DNA of 64,000 nt from DAOUEX01 sp034430235 (lineage in GTDB: Bacteria > Chloroflexota > Anaerolineae > UBA2200): contig CAYZGO010000013.1 of the NCBI GenBank assembly GCA_964478075.1, forward strand, positions 25,331 through 89,330. Direction: 5' to 3'. Position numbers and translations under genes: made by a program. The stretch's first letter is position 1, and every line of letters starts with the position of its first letter. The notes under the pieces are model-generated. The model was not told the origin of the DNA, did no database searches, and saw only the letters and a program-made list of their open reading frames with translations. Of this stretch, positions 1 through 7,809 are shown one piece after another.

Positions 1-1
1 C

Positions 2-670
2 TGGTATGGGTTCACGTTGGTGCCCCTGGCCGCCTTCGCCGGAGCCCTCATCGCCGTCCTCATAGTCTATCGCATAGCCCGAGTGGGGCCGCGCACACCC
101 ATCACTAACCTGCTTCTGGCAGGCTTTGCCACCAGTTCGATGATGGCCGCCGTCATGTCATTCCTCATGGTGATCAGGGGACGGACCCTCCATCAGGTCA
201 TACTGTGGACCATGGGCGGGGTGACCACCAGCGGCTGGCGGCAACTGGAGATCGTCACGCCCCTGATGCTGGCGGGGGTGGCTGCGGCCTATTCGATGGC
301 CGGCGACCTGAATGCCTTCCTATTGGGGGAAGAACAAGCCGCTCACCTGGGCGTGGATGTGGAACGGCGTAAGCTAGTCCTCCTGATGGTCGGCTCGCTG
401 CTCACGGGGGCGGCAGTCTCCATCAGCGGTCTGGTGGGTTTCATCGGGCTGGTCGTGCCCCACATGGCGCGGCTCGTCTTCGGGCCCGACCACCGCTTGC
501 TCCTGCCCACCTCGGCCTTGCTGGGCAGCCTCTTCCTCGTCCTGGCCGACCTGCTGGCCCGACTGCTCATTGCTCCAGCCGAGATCCCTGTCGGCATCAT
601 CACAGCCCTGATAGGTGCGCCGTTCTTCATCTACTTGCTGAGACAAAGCAAGCGGGAGTATGCTTTCTAG
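2..670 (+). CDS. FecCD-family iron/metallophore ABC transporter permease (5' truncated)
   Basis: This is the inner-membrane permease of an ABC importer for Fe(III)-siderophore, haem or cobalamin. The reading frame is open from base 2, so the first part of the gene lies outside the window and about 222 residues remain. Family marks are visible: the LGV motif after a DLNAFLLG segment, the GLVGFIGLVVPHMAR segment that contacts the ATPase, the GPDHRLLLP loop, and the closing VGIITALIGAPFFIYLL. About six hydrophobic segments remain. The ATPase gene follows on the same strand after 199 bases. The substrate-binding protein is not seen and presumably lies upstream. The substrate cannot be told from this part, but the Fur and Feo genes nearby favour iron. 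Confidence 0.9.
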   Translation, partial: WYGFTLVPLAAFAGALIAVLIVYRIARVGPRTPITNLLLAGFATSSMMAAVMSFLMVIRGRTLHQVILWTMGGVTTSGWRQLEIVTPLMLAGVAAAYSMAGDLNAFLLGEEQAAHLGVDVERRKLVLLMVGSLLTGAAVSISGLVGFIGLVVPHMARLVFGPDHRLLLPTSALLGSLFLVLADLLARLLIAPAEIPVGIITALIGAPFFIYLLRQSKREYAF

Positions 671-756
671 GAAGGAACCCTTAACCAAGGCGATCTCTGC
701 ACTGGGCAGCAGAATGCGACAAGCTGCCCAACCTAGTGTTGTGCCAAGCTTGAATT

Positions 757-801
757 GGTGGTTTGTGCTAGCGGCTTCAGTCGCCAACCAAGTGGGAAAA
801 G
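757..801 (-). repeat. Dispersed palindromic repeat, copy 1
   Basis: Read on the minus strand this begins TTGGTTGGCGACTGAAGCCG and continues into CTAGCACAA. A close copy sits on the plus strand just before tsaD (59271-59300). An inverted partial copy follows at 808-824, so the element can fold. It lies in the 199-base gap between permease and ATPase, where I see no gene. Confidence 0.6.
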
Positions 802-869
802 CGACTGAAGTCGCCACTACGAAATAAGATCGTAGGATTGGAATCACGTCGCTGACGGCGAGACTGGAG

Positions 870-1667
870 ATGGAGATGGATGATATTGTCCTCCAAGCGC
901 AAGGGGTAGATTTTTCCTACTACGATGGCCTGGTTTTGCAGGGCGTCAGCCTGGAGCTGCGAAGGGGCGACTTGGTGGGCCTCATCGGGCCCAACGGGGC
1001 GGGCAAGACGACGTTGCTCAGGGTCCTGAGCGGGCTGCTGAAGCCCCGGCGGGGTCTCGTCTACCTGGATAGCCGGGACATCGGCCAGCTCAGCCGACGC
1101 CAGATCGCCCGACGGGTGGCCGTGGTGCCTCAGGATCTGGTCATACCCTTCGCCTTCACCGCCTACGGGATGGTCATGCTGGGGCGCACCCCCCACGTGC
1201 CGCCCCTGCTTAGCGCTGGCCCTCGCGACCGCCAGGTCGTGATGGAGAAGATGGAGCTGACCGATACCCTGGCCCTGGGGGAGCGACCCTTCAACGAGCT
1301 TTCGGGCGGCGAGCAGCGGCGCGTGGTCATTGCCATGGCCTTGGCCCAGGAGCCAGAGATCCTCCTGCTCGACGAGCCCACCCTCCACCTTGATATAAAC
1401 CATCAGATTGAGATCTTGGAGCTTGCGAAGCGCCTCAACCGCGAGGGGAGTCTGACCGTGCTCGCCACCATGCACGACCTGAATCTGGCCGCCCTCTACT
1501 TCGACCGCCTGCTGATGCTGAACGGGGGGAAGATGGTGGCTGAGGGCTTGCCAGCGGAGGTGCTACGGGAGGAGAGCATCCGGCGGGTATTCGGAGCGCA
1601 GGTGCGGGTGGAGCAGCATCCGACCCACAACAGGCCTCACATCATCGTTCTACCCCCCACGCCCTGA
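870..1667 (+). CDS. ABC transporter ATP-binding protein, FecE/BtuD type
   Basis: This cytoplasmic ATPase powers the FecCD permease encoded just upstream. It has 265 residues, the usual length. Walker A is GPNGAGKTT (residues 40-48), the signature is LSGGEQ (144-149), Walker B ends in DEPT (168-171), and the H-loop is in the TMHD segment near residue 200. The next in-frame ATG lies two codons on, so MEM or MDD are alternative starts; an SD-like GGAGA just precedes or overlaps the first. The last 26 bases overlap, on the opposite strand, the end of an NFACT fossil. The ATPase family is certain; the substrate (iron chelate rather than cobalamin) is inferred from context. Confidence 0.92.
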   Translation: MEMDDIVLQAQGVDFSYYDGLVLQGVSLELRRGDLVGLIGPNGAGKTTLLRVLSGLLKPRRGLVYLDSRDIGQLSRRQIARRVAVVPQDLVIPFAFTAYGMVMLGRTPHVPPLLSAGPRDRQVVMEKMELTDTLALGERPFNELSGGEQRRVVIAMALAQEPEILLLDEPTLHLDINHQIEILELAKRLNREGSLTVLATMHDLNLAALYFDRLLMLNGGKMVAEGLPAEVLREESIRRVFGAQVRVEQHPTHNRPHIIVLPPTP

Positions 1668-1850
1668 GCTCGGCCGGAAGGGCGGGCTCCACGGTGCCGG
1701 CCCTTCCCTGGCTGTAGGTCACCGTGCCGGGTCCGGCCCCCTTGATGCGGCGCGTGTGCCGTCGTTCAGGCAAGCAACGGCCACCCTAGCCTCGCCGCGC
1801 GCCCGGGAGTAGTAGACGGCCAACTGGGCTGCCTGGCGCAGGAGCGATTC
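1642..1850 (-). pseudogene. Fossil of the C-terminal end of an NFACT/RqcH-type protein
   Basis: No long open frame exists here, but on the minus strand two frames read in succession give the end of an NFACT protein (ribosome quality control / fibronectin-binding family). The first has AAQLAVYYSRARGEARVAV. The second, after a frameshift near 1755, has RHTRRIKGAGPGTVTYSQGR and runs to a stop at 1642-1644. The RRIKGAGPG and AVYYSRAR blocks are characteristic of the NFACT C-terminal domain. About 70 residues survive. The upstream side abuts the stop codon of the CcdA/TauE-like gene, so the rest has been deleted. A GC-rich hairpin at 1676-1707 lies inside and may act as a terminator between the converging genes. 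Confidence 0.65.
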
Positions 1851-2492
1851 TCATCCAGACAAGGCGATGAGCACTCCCAGAACAATCGTAAGCAGCCCGG
1901 TGATCCTCGGAACCCAGACGCTGTGTCCCGTCCTTCTCGCCAACTCTCCCAGGGCACCCATGGCCAACCCCCACGGGATCAGGCCGATGCTCGTTCCCAG
2001 GCCGAAGGCGAGCACCATCGAGACGCCACGCCACACGTTGCCCACAGAAGCAGCCCACGTCAGGACGGTCAGTTCGAACGGGCAGATTGGCAGACCTCCG
2101 ACGATCGCCATGAGGAATACGCTCCATGCCGTCCTGCCCCTCAGTTTCTCTTCTTCCAAAGCGGCTGCCTTCAGTGATGGGTGGGCATGCCCCTCCCTGC
2201 TGCTCAGGATCCAAACGCCAAACAAGGCGATAAACAAGCCAGCGACCACTCTCAGGGCCCGCCCATATCGCACGAAGAGGGATGCGCCGACATAAGCAGC
2301 GATGGCTCCCATGGCAGCGTTAATCAGGGTCGTGCCCAAGCCGTAGAGGGCCATCAAGAAGACCGCATCCCTTAGCCTCTTGCCTGCCCACATCACAATC
2401 ATGGCGGCCACGCCCTTGTCCTCGCAAGGGTGAAGGGTGTGCGCCAGCCCCAGGAGAAAAGCTCCCACTATACTCATACTCTGGATCCCCAT
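1851..2492 (-). CDS. Six-TM membrane protein of the CcdA/TauE/UreH-like group
   Basis: This is a polytopic membrane protein of 213 residues with about six hydrophobic segments. Conserved features are GLAHTLHPCEDKG near the N-terminus and GLPICPFELTVLTW in the second half; each half has a Pro-Cys pair, as in CcdA/DsbD-like proteins and in heavy-metal or sulfite exporters of this group. The open frame extends 21 codons further upstream, but the ATG at 2492 has a clear GGGAGGT at a spacing of about 9, so I chose that start. It follows fur by 44 bases and is probably co-transcribed, so metal-responsive transport or thiol handling is likely. The exact substrate is unknown. Confidence 0.75.
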   Translation of the reverse strand: MGIQSMSIVGAFLLGLAHTLHPCEDKGVAAMIVMWAGKRLRDAVFLMALYGLGTTLINAAMGAIAAYVGASLFVRYGRALRVVAGLFIALFGVWILSSREGHAHPSLKAAALEEEKLRGRTAWSVFLMAIVGGLPICPFELTVLTWAASVGNVWRGVSMVLAFGLGTSIGLIPWGLAMGALGELARRTGHSVWVPRITGLLTIVLGVLIALSG

Positions 2493-2536
2493 CGTTGCGT
2501 GACCTCCCGCATTCTCCTTCACTGGAGAAAAAACCG

Positions 2537-2971
2537 CTAATCCCTCTTCCGGCAAGCCGGGCAGCGGCCGAAGAGCTGCAGCCAGTGATCTTCAATCTCG
2601 AAACCCGTCCGAGAAGCCACCGCGTTCAACAAGGGCGACAGGTCGCAGCCTTCGAACTCCACGACGCTGCCGCAGCCAGAGCAGACAAGGTGGTGATGGT
2701 GACCCTCGGTGGCTGGGGCGTAGCTGTGGCACCCTTCGTCAAGGTGTACAAGCCTGACAGCACCCAGCTCGACCAGGATATCCAGGGTGCGATAGACGGT
2801 GGTCAGGCCGATCCGGGGGCAAGCGGCCTTGGCCTTCTCGTACACCTCAGCCGGGCTGAGACGCTCCCCGCTCGAGGCAATCACCGCTAGCACCGCCCGC
2901 CGCTGCCCTGTCAGCTTGTAGCCATGGGCACTCAGTTGCTCCCCAAGCTCTCCCTCGTCAAGCCATGTCAT
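2537..2971 (-). CDS. Fur-family metal-dependent transcriptional repressor
   Basis: This cytoplasmic DNA-binding repressor has 144 residues, the normal Fur/Zur length. The winged helix occupies roughly residues 10-80 (TTVYRTLDIL is the recognition helix region). The regulatory site includes HHHH (91-94), and the structural zinc site is formed by C97/C100 and C137/C140. A 25-bp Fur-type palindrome lies across its own promoter, which indicates autoregulation. It heads a two-gene operon with the CcdA/TauE-like membrane protein. Sequence alone does not separate Fur from Zur or PerR; the iron genes around it favour Fur, but Zur remains possible. Confidence 0.92.
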   Translation of the reverse strand: MTWLDEGELGEQLSAHGYKLTGQRRAVLAVIASSGERLSPAEVYEKAKAACPRIGLTTVYRTLDILVELGAVRLVHLDEGCHSYAPATEGHHHHLVCSGCGSVVEFEGCDLSPLLNAVASRTGFEIEDHWLQLFGRCPACRKRD

Positions 2972-2983
2972 GCTGTCTTCCTT

Positions 2984-3008
2984 CTAAATGAAAATGATTT
3001 GCATTTAG
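2984..3008. promoter_or_regulatory. Fur/Zur-type operator
   Basis: A 25-bp near-perfect palindrome with arms CTAAATG and CATTTAG has a core TGAAAATGATTTGCA that fits the 7-1-7 Fur-family pattern. Three symmetric positions mismatch, including the central base. It begins 13 bases upstream of the fur ATG and just downstream of the -10 box, so a bound repressor would cover the transcription start. Confidence 0.8.
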
Positions 3009-3009
3009 A

Positions 3010-3038
3010 ATTATATCGTCTTTTTATCAAGAGGTCAA
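3010..3038 (-). promoter_or_regulatory. Promoter of the fur operon
   Basis: On the minus strand TTGACC and TATAAT are separated by exactly 17 bases. Transcription should start near 3003, inside the Fur-type operator. Confidence 0.75.
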
Positions 3039-3566
3039 GCCAATCCAGACTGAGGTGCAGGGCTTTTGCAAAGTCCGGTTGTATCCATCATGTTCAGCGG
3101 CAGTTGGCGTTTACCTTGTCTCCCGTTTACGCCTCTGGCGTAAAGACCAGACGTACGCGACAAGGCGTAGACGGCGCCTTTGGCGTAAGGACAAAGCCAC
3201 TGCCCCGGCTCCTGGCGATGGTACGCCTCTCGTGCAAGGGCCGTGGAGACAACCCCGCAGTACAACTGCGGGGGAACGTGGGGAGGTCGGCTGACTTTGG
3301 AAAAGCCCCGGGACTGAGGGGAAGGCCGCCAAAGTGTTGCAGGTCAAAGTAAGCCTGGGACTCGGGGGAGAGGTCGAAGGGAATTGGAACTAGCGGGCAG
3401 CTTGCATTACACGGTGCCACGGTGTATCATCTGAGCGTACGGTTTGACCGCACGCTCAATTGCTTTGAACCCAATCTGCGAGTCAGTGGTAATCTAGTTG
3501 GCACCGATTCCGTTTGCGTCAATTCACGCTGGTCATCAGCGAGCTGAAATGTGGGAAGGAGTCACA
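3039..3566. other. Hairpin-rich intergenic region without a gene
   Basis: I see no credible gene. The DNA holds several short inverted repeats: the related TTACGCCTCTGGCGTAA and GGCGCCTTTGGCGTAAGG around 3127-3190, a CCCCGCAGTACAACTGCGGGG hairpin at about 3253-3273 that is a variant of hairpins at 20205-20240 and 22049-22084, and GAGCGT...ACGCTC at 3434-3458. The short frames here lack ribosome sites and family signatures. The promoter of the ABC-2 exporter must lie in the right part, but I could not fix it. Confidence 0.5.
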
Positions 3567-4511
3567 ATGGAACAGCGAAAAGCAGTAAAAGTACACGACT
3601 TGTACAAGGATTTTGGCGATGTGCACGCCGTGCAGGGCGTCAGCTTTGACGTGCACGCTGGCGAGATCTTTGGCCTGCTGGGTCCCAACGGCGCAGGAAA
3701 GACGACGATCCTTTCGATGCTTTCGTGCCTGCTGGAGCCGACCCAGGGGGACGCGCTCGTGATGGGACACTCAATACTGAGCGATCCGATGGCCGTCAAG
3801 GAAGCCATCGGTGTCGTCCCCCAGGACATTGCCCTGTATCCTGACCTCTCTGCACGGGAGAACCTGATCTTCTGGGGCAAGATGCACGGCATGCGCGGCC
3901 CTGCGCTTCGCCAGCGGGTGGACGAAGTACTGCAAATCACCGGCCTGACGGATCGGCAAAAGGGGCGCGTGAACAAGTTCTCCGGAGGAATGAGGCGCCG
4001 GCTCAACGTTGGCGTCGCATTGCTGCACAAGCCACAAGTCATCTTTATGGACGAACCGACCGTTGGCATTGACCCCCAAAGCCGGCGCAACATCCTGGAC
4101 AGCGTGAAGGACCTGAACGAGCAAGGAATGACCGTTCTGTATACCACTCACTACATGGAAGAGGCGCAGGAGCTTTCCGATCACATCGCGATTATGGACG
4201 AGGGCAAGCTGATTGCCTACGGTACTCATGATGAGCTGGTTCAAATCGTGGGCGAACAGGATCGGATTGACGTGTCAATCAACGCCGAGTCGGAGCGGGT
4301 GATCAAGCAATGGCAGGAGACCGAGGGCGTACACAAGGTCTCGGCCGATGACGGGACTCTGACGCTGTTGGTGGACGACAGCAACATCGTGCTTCCACGC
4401 CTGTTCGAGTCCGCAACGCAGGCTGGCGTACGGATCACCTCGGTAGAGATCCAGGAGCCCAACCTGGAGGCAGTCTTCTTGCACCTCACCGGCCGAGCTC
4501 TGAGGGACTAG
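3567..4511 (+). CDS. ABC-2 type exporter ATP-binding protein (drug/lipid efflux, DrrA/CcmA-like)
   Basis: This is the ATPase of a three-gene exporter. It has 314 residues from the ATG that follows GGAAGGAG at a spacing of 5; the open frame runs 23 codons further upstream but without a ribosome site. Walker A is GPNGAGKTT (residues 39-47), the signature is FSGGMRRRL, Walker B is IFMDEPTVGID, and the H-loop lies in TTHYMEE. The long C-terminal domain after the ATPase, with its EPNLEAVFLHLTGRALRD end, is typical of DrrA-type ATPases. Nine bases separate it from the first permease gene. The substrate is unknown. Confidence 0.92.
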   Translation: MEQRKAVKVHDLYKDFGDVHAVQGVSFDVHAGEIFGLLGPNGAGKTTILSMLSCLLEPTQGDALVMGHSILSDPMAVKEAIGVVPQDIALYPDLSARENLIFWGKMHGMRGPALRQRVDEVLQITGLTDRQKGRVNKFSGGMRRRLNVGVALLHKPQVIFMDEPTVGIDPQSRRNILDSVKDLNEQGMTVLYTTHYMEEAQELSDHIAIMDEGKLIAYGTHDELVQIVGEQDRIDVSINAESERVIKQWQETEGVHKVSADDGTLTLLVDDSNIVLPRLFESATQAGVRITSVEIQEPNLEAVFLHLTGRALRD

Positions 4512-4520
4512 GAGGCTGCT

Positions 4521-5810
4521 ATGACTGTACACCTTCGCAAAGCGATAGACATCGCGTTGAAAGATCTGATCCGCTCTTTCCGCAACGTGTTCGGACTGGT
4601 GATGATGTTCCTGGTGCCGATTCTCCTTACAGCAATGATGTACTTCGCTTTCGGCACCCTGTTCAGGGGTGACGGCGGCTTTGACGTGCCACTGACCCGT
4701 GTGCAGGTCGCCAATCTGGACGTGCCGTCACCGCAGTTGGGCGGATTCTCGGCTGGGCAGATACTCCTCGAGTTCCTCCAGGACGAGAGCCTGTCAAACC
4801 TCTTGCAGCTAAGCGAAGCCCCCGACGAGGCCAGCGCTCGCGGCGCAGTGAAGAACCAGACAGCAGATGTGGCCATCATTGTGCCATCCAATTTCACCGC
4901 CGCAGTGCTCGAACCAGAGGGAACCGCACGCGTGACCCTCGTTCAGGACCCTACCCTCACCCTTGGGCCAAGCATTGTCAAGGGGCTGGTGAGCCAACTC
5001 GCAGACACGTTCTCTGGAGCCAAGATCGCAGCAGGCACCGTCGCAAGGCAATTCGGCCAGCGAGGAGTCCCGGTGAAGCCGCAGATGTTCCAGGACATTG
5101 CCACAGAGTACGCGACCTGGGCCGCCGAGGTGGGGCAGGCACGCGCCGACGGAATGCATCCTGCGCTCGACGTACAGGCCCCGCTGAGCAAAGCAGAGCC
5201 CAGGAGCTGGGGCGCGGAAGTGGCTGGCCTTGTGATGGTCGGGATGATGATCTTCTTCGCTTTCTTCACGGGGGCCAACACTGCTGGAACGATTATCAGC
5301 GAACAGGAGAATGGCACGTTGGCCCGCCTGTTCACGACGCCGACGACTCACACGGCCATCCTGGGTGGAAAGTTCACCGGCGTCTTTGTGACCGTCCTGG
5401 TGCAAGTCCTCGTTCTGACCTTGCTCACGACGGCCATCTTCGGGGTACACTGGGGAATGCCCCTGACGGTGTCGCTGGCTGTACTCGCGCTGGTCATCGT
5501 CGTCTCTGGCTTTGGCGTCTTTATCATTTCGTTCATCAAAACCACACGGCAACAAGGTTCCGTGCTAGGCAGCGTGCTGACTCTTGCTGGTATGGCCGGG
5601 GGGCTGTTTACCACGAGTTTGTCAACCCCGCCTAGAGCTTTTGAGATCATTCAGCTCTTGACGCCTCACGGCTGGGCGCTGCGCGCCTGGAAGCTTGCCC
5701 TGGCAGGGGCAAGTGCGGGGGAGGTCGCGCTGCCAGTAGTCGTTCTGCTGGGGATGGGCGCCGTTTTCTTTGCCATCGGGGCGCTTCGTTTCCGCAAGCG
5801 CTTTGCGTAG
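4521..5810 (+). CDS. ABC-2 type exporter permease, first subunit
   Basis: This inner-membrane permease of 429 residues has the YhgE/YadH-like ABC-2 layout: one membrane segment near residues 20-42, a large extracytoplasmic domain up to about residue 230, then five or six membrane segments to the end. The ENGTLARLFTTPTTHTAILGGK loop is the conserved coupling region of this family. AGGAGG precedes the ATG. It lies between the ATPase and a paralogous permease, so the working exporter is probably a heterodimer. Confidence 0.9.
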   Translation: MTVHLRKAIDIALKDLIRSFRNVFGLVMMFLVPILLTAMMYFAFGTLFRGDGGFDVPLTRVQVANLDVPSPQLGGFSAGQILLEFLQDESLSNLLQLSEAPDEASARGAVKNQTADVAIIVPSNFTAAVLEPEGTARVTLVQDPTLTLGPSIVKGLVSQLADTFSGAKIAAGTVARQFGQRGVPVKPQMFQDIATEYATWAAEVGQARADGMHPALDVQAPLSKAEPRSWGAEVAGLVMVGMMIFFAFFTGANTAGTIISEQENGTLARLFTTPTTHTAILGGKFTGVFVTVLVQVLVLTLLTTAIFGVHWGMPLTVSLAVLALVIVVSGFGVFIISFIKTTRQQGSVLGSVLTLAGMAGGLFTTSLSTPPRAFEIIQLLTPHGWALRAWKLALAGASAGEVALPVVVLLGMGAVFFAIGALRFRKRFA

Positions 5811-5819
5811 GAGGACAAC

Positions 5820-7067
5820 ATGCGTGTGATTGACCTGACACTCAAAGACCTTCGACAGCTTGTCCGAGACTGGAAGACCGCCTTCTTCATGGTAGCGATG
5901 CCTATTGTCTTCACCTTGTTCTTTGGCTTGATCTTTGGTGGGCAGGGAGGTGAGACTGATCCCAGACTGCCAGTTGCCTTCCTCAACAACGACTGCTCCA
6001 GCTCCCTAAGCGCCAGCCTGCTGAGCCTGCTGGAAGCGTCGAGCTCCATCCGGCCAGTTGTGCTGGACGAAGGATCCGCGCAGACAGCCAGTGAGCTGGT
6101 TCGTGATGGGGAACGGGCGGCGGCACTGATTGTCCCCGTCGGCTTTGGCCAGGCCGCGGAGCGTCTCGCCTCAGGCGAGGCCATCGTGGACGGCCAGCCG
6201 ATGAAGGCGACCGTCATCGTGGACCAACACCAAGCGTCCGGCCAGACCGCAGTCCAGGCCATTGAGACTGCTGTGACGCGTCTGCTGAGCGCCGCCCAGA
6301 TTGCCCGCATCAGCACCGAGGCTTTCGAAGCGAGTACCTCGTTCGAGGACCAGGCGGCGCGGCAGGCGTACCAGGATCAAGCGCTGGCACTGGCTAGTGA
6401 GGCCTGGCGTGAACCGCCTCTTTTCGTCACTGTTGAGAAAGCCGTAGTGGAAAGCGAGCTCCAGGAAAGCCCAGCGAATGCCTACGTACAGTCTTCTCCT
6501 GGAATGATCATCCAGTTCACTATCCACGGCTTGATGATGTCGGGGATGATCATGGTGCTGGAGCGCAAGACAGGAACTCTCCGACGGCTGCTCACGACGC
6601 CCATGACGCGGGCGCAGATCATTGCTGGCAAGACGTTGAGCACGCTGGTGCCTGTCTTGGTGCAGGAGACTTTGCTCGTCGCTGTCGGCCAGTTCGTCTT
6701 TGGAGTAGATTACCTGCGCGAACCTGTGGCCGTCGTGCTCGTGATGGTGGCACTCGCTCTGTGGGTTTGCAGCCTGGGTCTGCTCATCGCAGCATTCGCC
6801 AAGATAGAGGACCAAGTCCATACGTGGTCCCTGGTCGCCATGTTCGTATTCTCCGCCCTAGGAGGCGCTTGGTTTCCACTCGAGATCACCGGCAAGACAT
6901 TCGCCGCCATTGGCCACTTGACACCAACGGCCTGGGCGATGGATGGCTTCCAGAACATTGTGCTGCGTGGTCAAGGTTTGACTTCGGTGTTGCTGCCCGT
7001 GAGCATCCTGTTGGCTTATGCCGTCGTTTTCTTTGCACTGGCGGTGTGGCGCTTCCGGTTCGAATAG
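5820..7067 (+). CDS. ABC-2 type exporter permease, second subunit
   Basis: This 415-residue paralogue of the preceding permease has the same layout: an N-terminal membrane segment (about 20-45), a large external domain, and a C-terminal membrane block. The matching coupling loop is ERKTGTLRRLLTTPMTRAQIIAGK. AGGAGG precedes the ATG and nine bases separate it from the previous gene, so the three genes form an operon, closed by a hairpin terminator 30 bases after the stop. Confidence 0.9.
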   Translation: MRVIDLTLKDLRQLVRDWKTAFFMVAMPIVFTLFFGLIFGGQGGETDPRLPVAFLNNDCSSSLSASLLSLLEASSSIRPVVLDEGSAQTASELVRDGERAAALIVPVGFGQAAERLASGEAIVDGQPMKATVIVDQHQASGQTAVQAIETAVTRLLSAAQIARISTEAFEASTSFEDQAARQAYQDQALALASEAWREPPLFVTVEKAVVESELQESPANAYVQSSPGMIIQFTIHGLMMSGMIMVLERKTGTLRRLLTTPMTRAQIIAGKTLSTLVPVLVQETLLVAVGQFVFGVDYLREPVAVVLVMVALALWVCSLGLLIAAFAKIEDQVHTWSLVAMFVFSALGGAWFPLEITGKTFAAIGHLTPTAWAMDGFQNIVLRGQGLTSVLLPVSILLAYAVVFFALAVWRFRFE

Positions 7068-7096
7068 CCATCATTTTCGCCGCCCCCTCAACGACA

Positions 7097-7131
7097 AGGG
7101 CCAGCCTGATTCGACAGGCTGGCCCTCTTTG
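7097..7131 (+). terminator. Intrinsic terminator of the ABC-2 operon
   Basis: A perfect 12-bp stem (AGGGCCAGCCTG / CAGGCTGGCCCT) with a six-base loop is followed by CTCTTT. The T-run is short, so strength is uncertain. Confidence 0.7.
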
Positions 7132-7203
7132 CATCACACCGCAGCCCATCTCATATCCCACCGTTTTCACTTGGACGGATGACACGAATCTGCCCAGGTT
7201 AGC

Positions 7204-7530
7204 CTACAATGCGACTGCATTCAACAGCGTTTCTCGTTTGAACATGTCGGTTGGGGCCGATACGGCCTTCAGTCCAAGGAAGATTTTGCCGTCCACAACC
7301 ACGTCTAGGCGGCGGGTGCCAACGACTCCTCTTTGTAATGCACTGTGACCAGTTTCTGACACACAAAGGGAATTCCACGCAGTTCCAGTTCATAGGCCAG
7401 TGCTTCTTCATGTACGCCCTCAACGAACCCTGGCTCGAGCGTGTTGTGCACTTCAAACACCGCCTGCATCACCTTGTGGGACAACTCCCCGTGGAGAATA
7501 ACATGATCGCAATGGCCAAGACAATTTTGA
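7204..7530 (-). pseudogene. Frameshifted GxxExxY-family gene, copy 1
   Basis: On the minus strand one frame reads ELSHKVMQAVFEVHNTLEPG and on through GIPFVCQKLVTVHYKEESL. A second frame then reads GTRRLDVVVDGKIFLGLKAV and ends at a stop at 7204. Together these are the first two-thirds of a GxxExxY protein (a small PD-(D/E)XK-like family). The break lies near 7315, and the motif normally reading vElKa has become FLGLKA. A second broken copy lies at 13017-13328. Confidence 0.7.
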
Positions 7531-7620
7531 AAGTCGATTCGTCGTTCAACACAACTTGACGGCCTAGATCATAATTGTACTTGCTTACCGCCGACAACGC
7601 GGGCCCGTCAAGGCGATGCC

Positions 7621-7701
7621 GGGACGCTTCGCAGCCCCGCAGGGAGCGGGACGCTTCGCAGCCCCGCAGGGAGCGGGACGCTTCGCAGCCCCGCAGGGAG
7701 C
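7621..7701. repeat. Three tandem 27-bp repeats
   Basis: Three identical 27-bp units, each beginning GGGACGCTTCGCAGCCCCGC, are preceded by CCCGTCAAGGCGATGCC. The GGGACGCTTCGCAG core recurs twice at about 60585-60635. The array lies between the first GxxExxY fossil and feoB. The rest of 7702-7809 shows nothing recognisable. Confidence 0.85.
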
Positions 7702-7809
7702 GCTGAGATGACAGGGAGAGAAAAGGATGGCATTCGGCGAGTGGTGAATGGTTCTCCTGACTCTCCTCACACTCCGCGAGCTCAGCGGAAAATGAGCACT
7801 GTTGCACAA

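Noticed and set aside
7621..7701. The three 27-bp units as a small CRISPR array.
   Set aside because: The units are directly abutting with no spacers and no cas genes are present.
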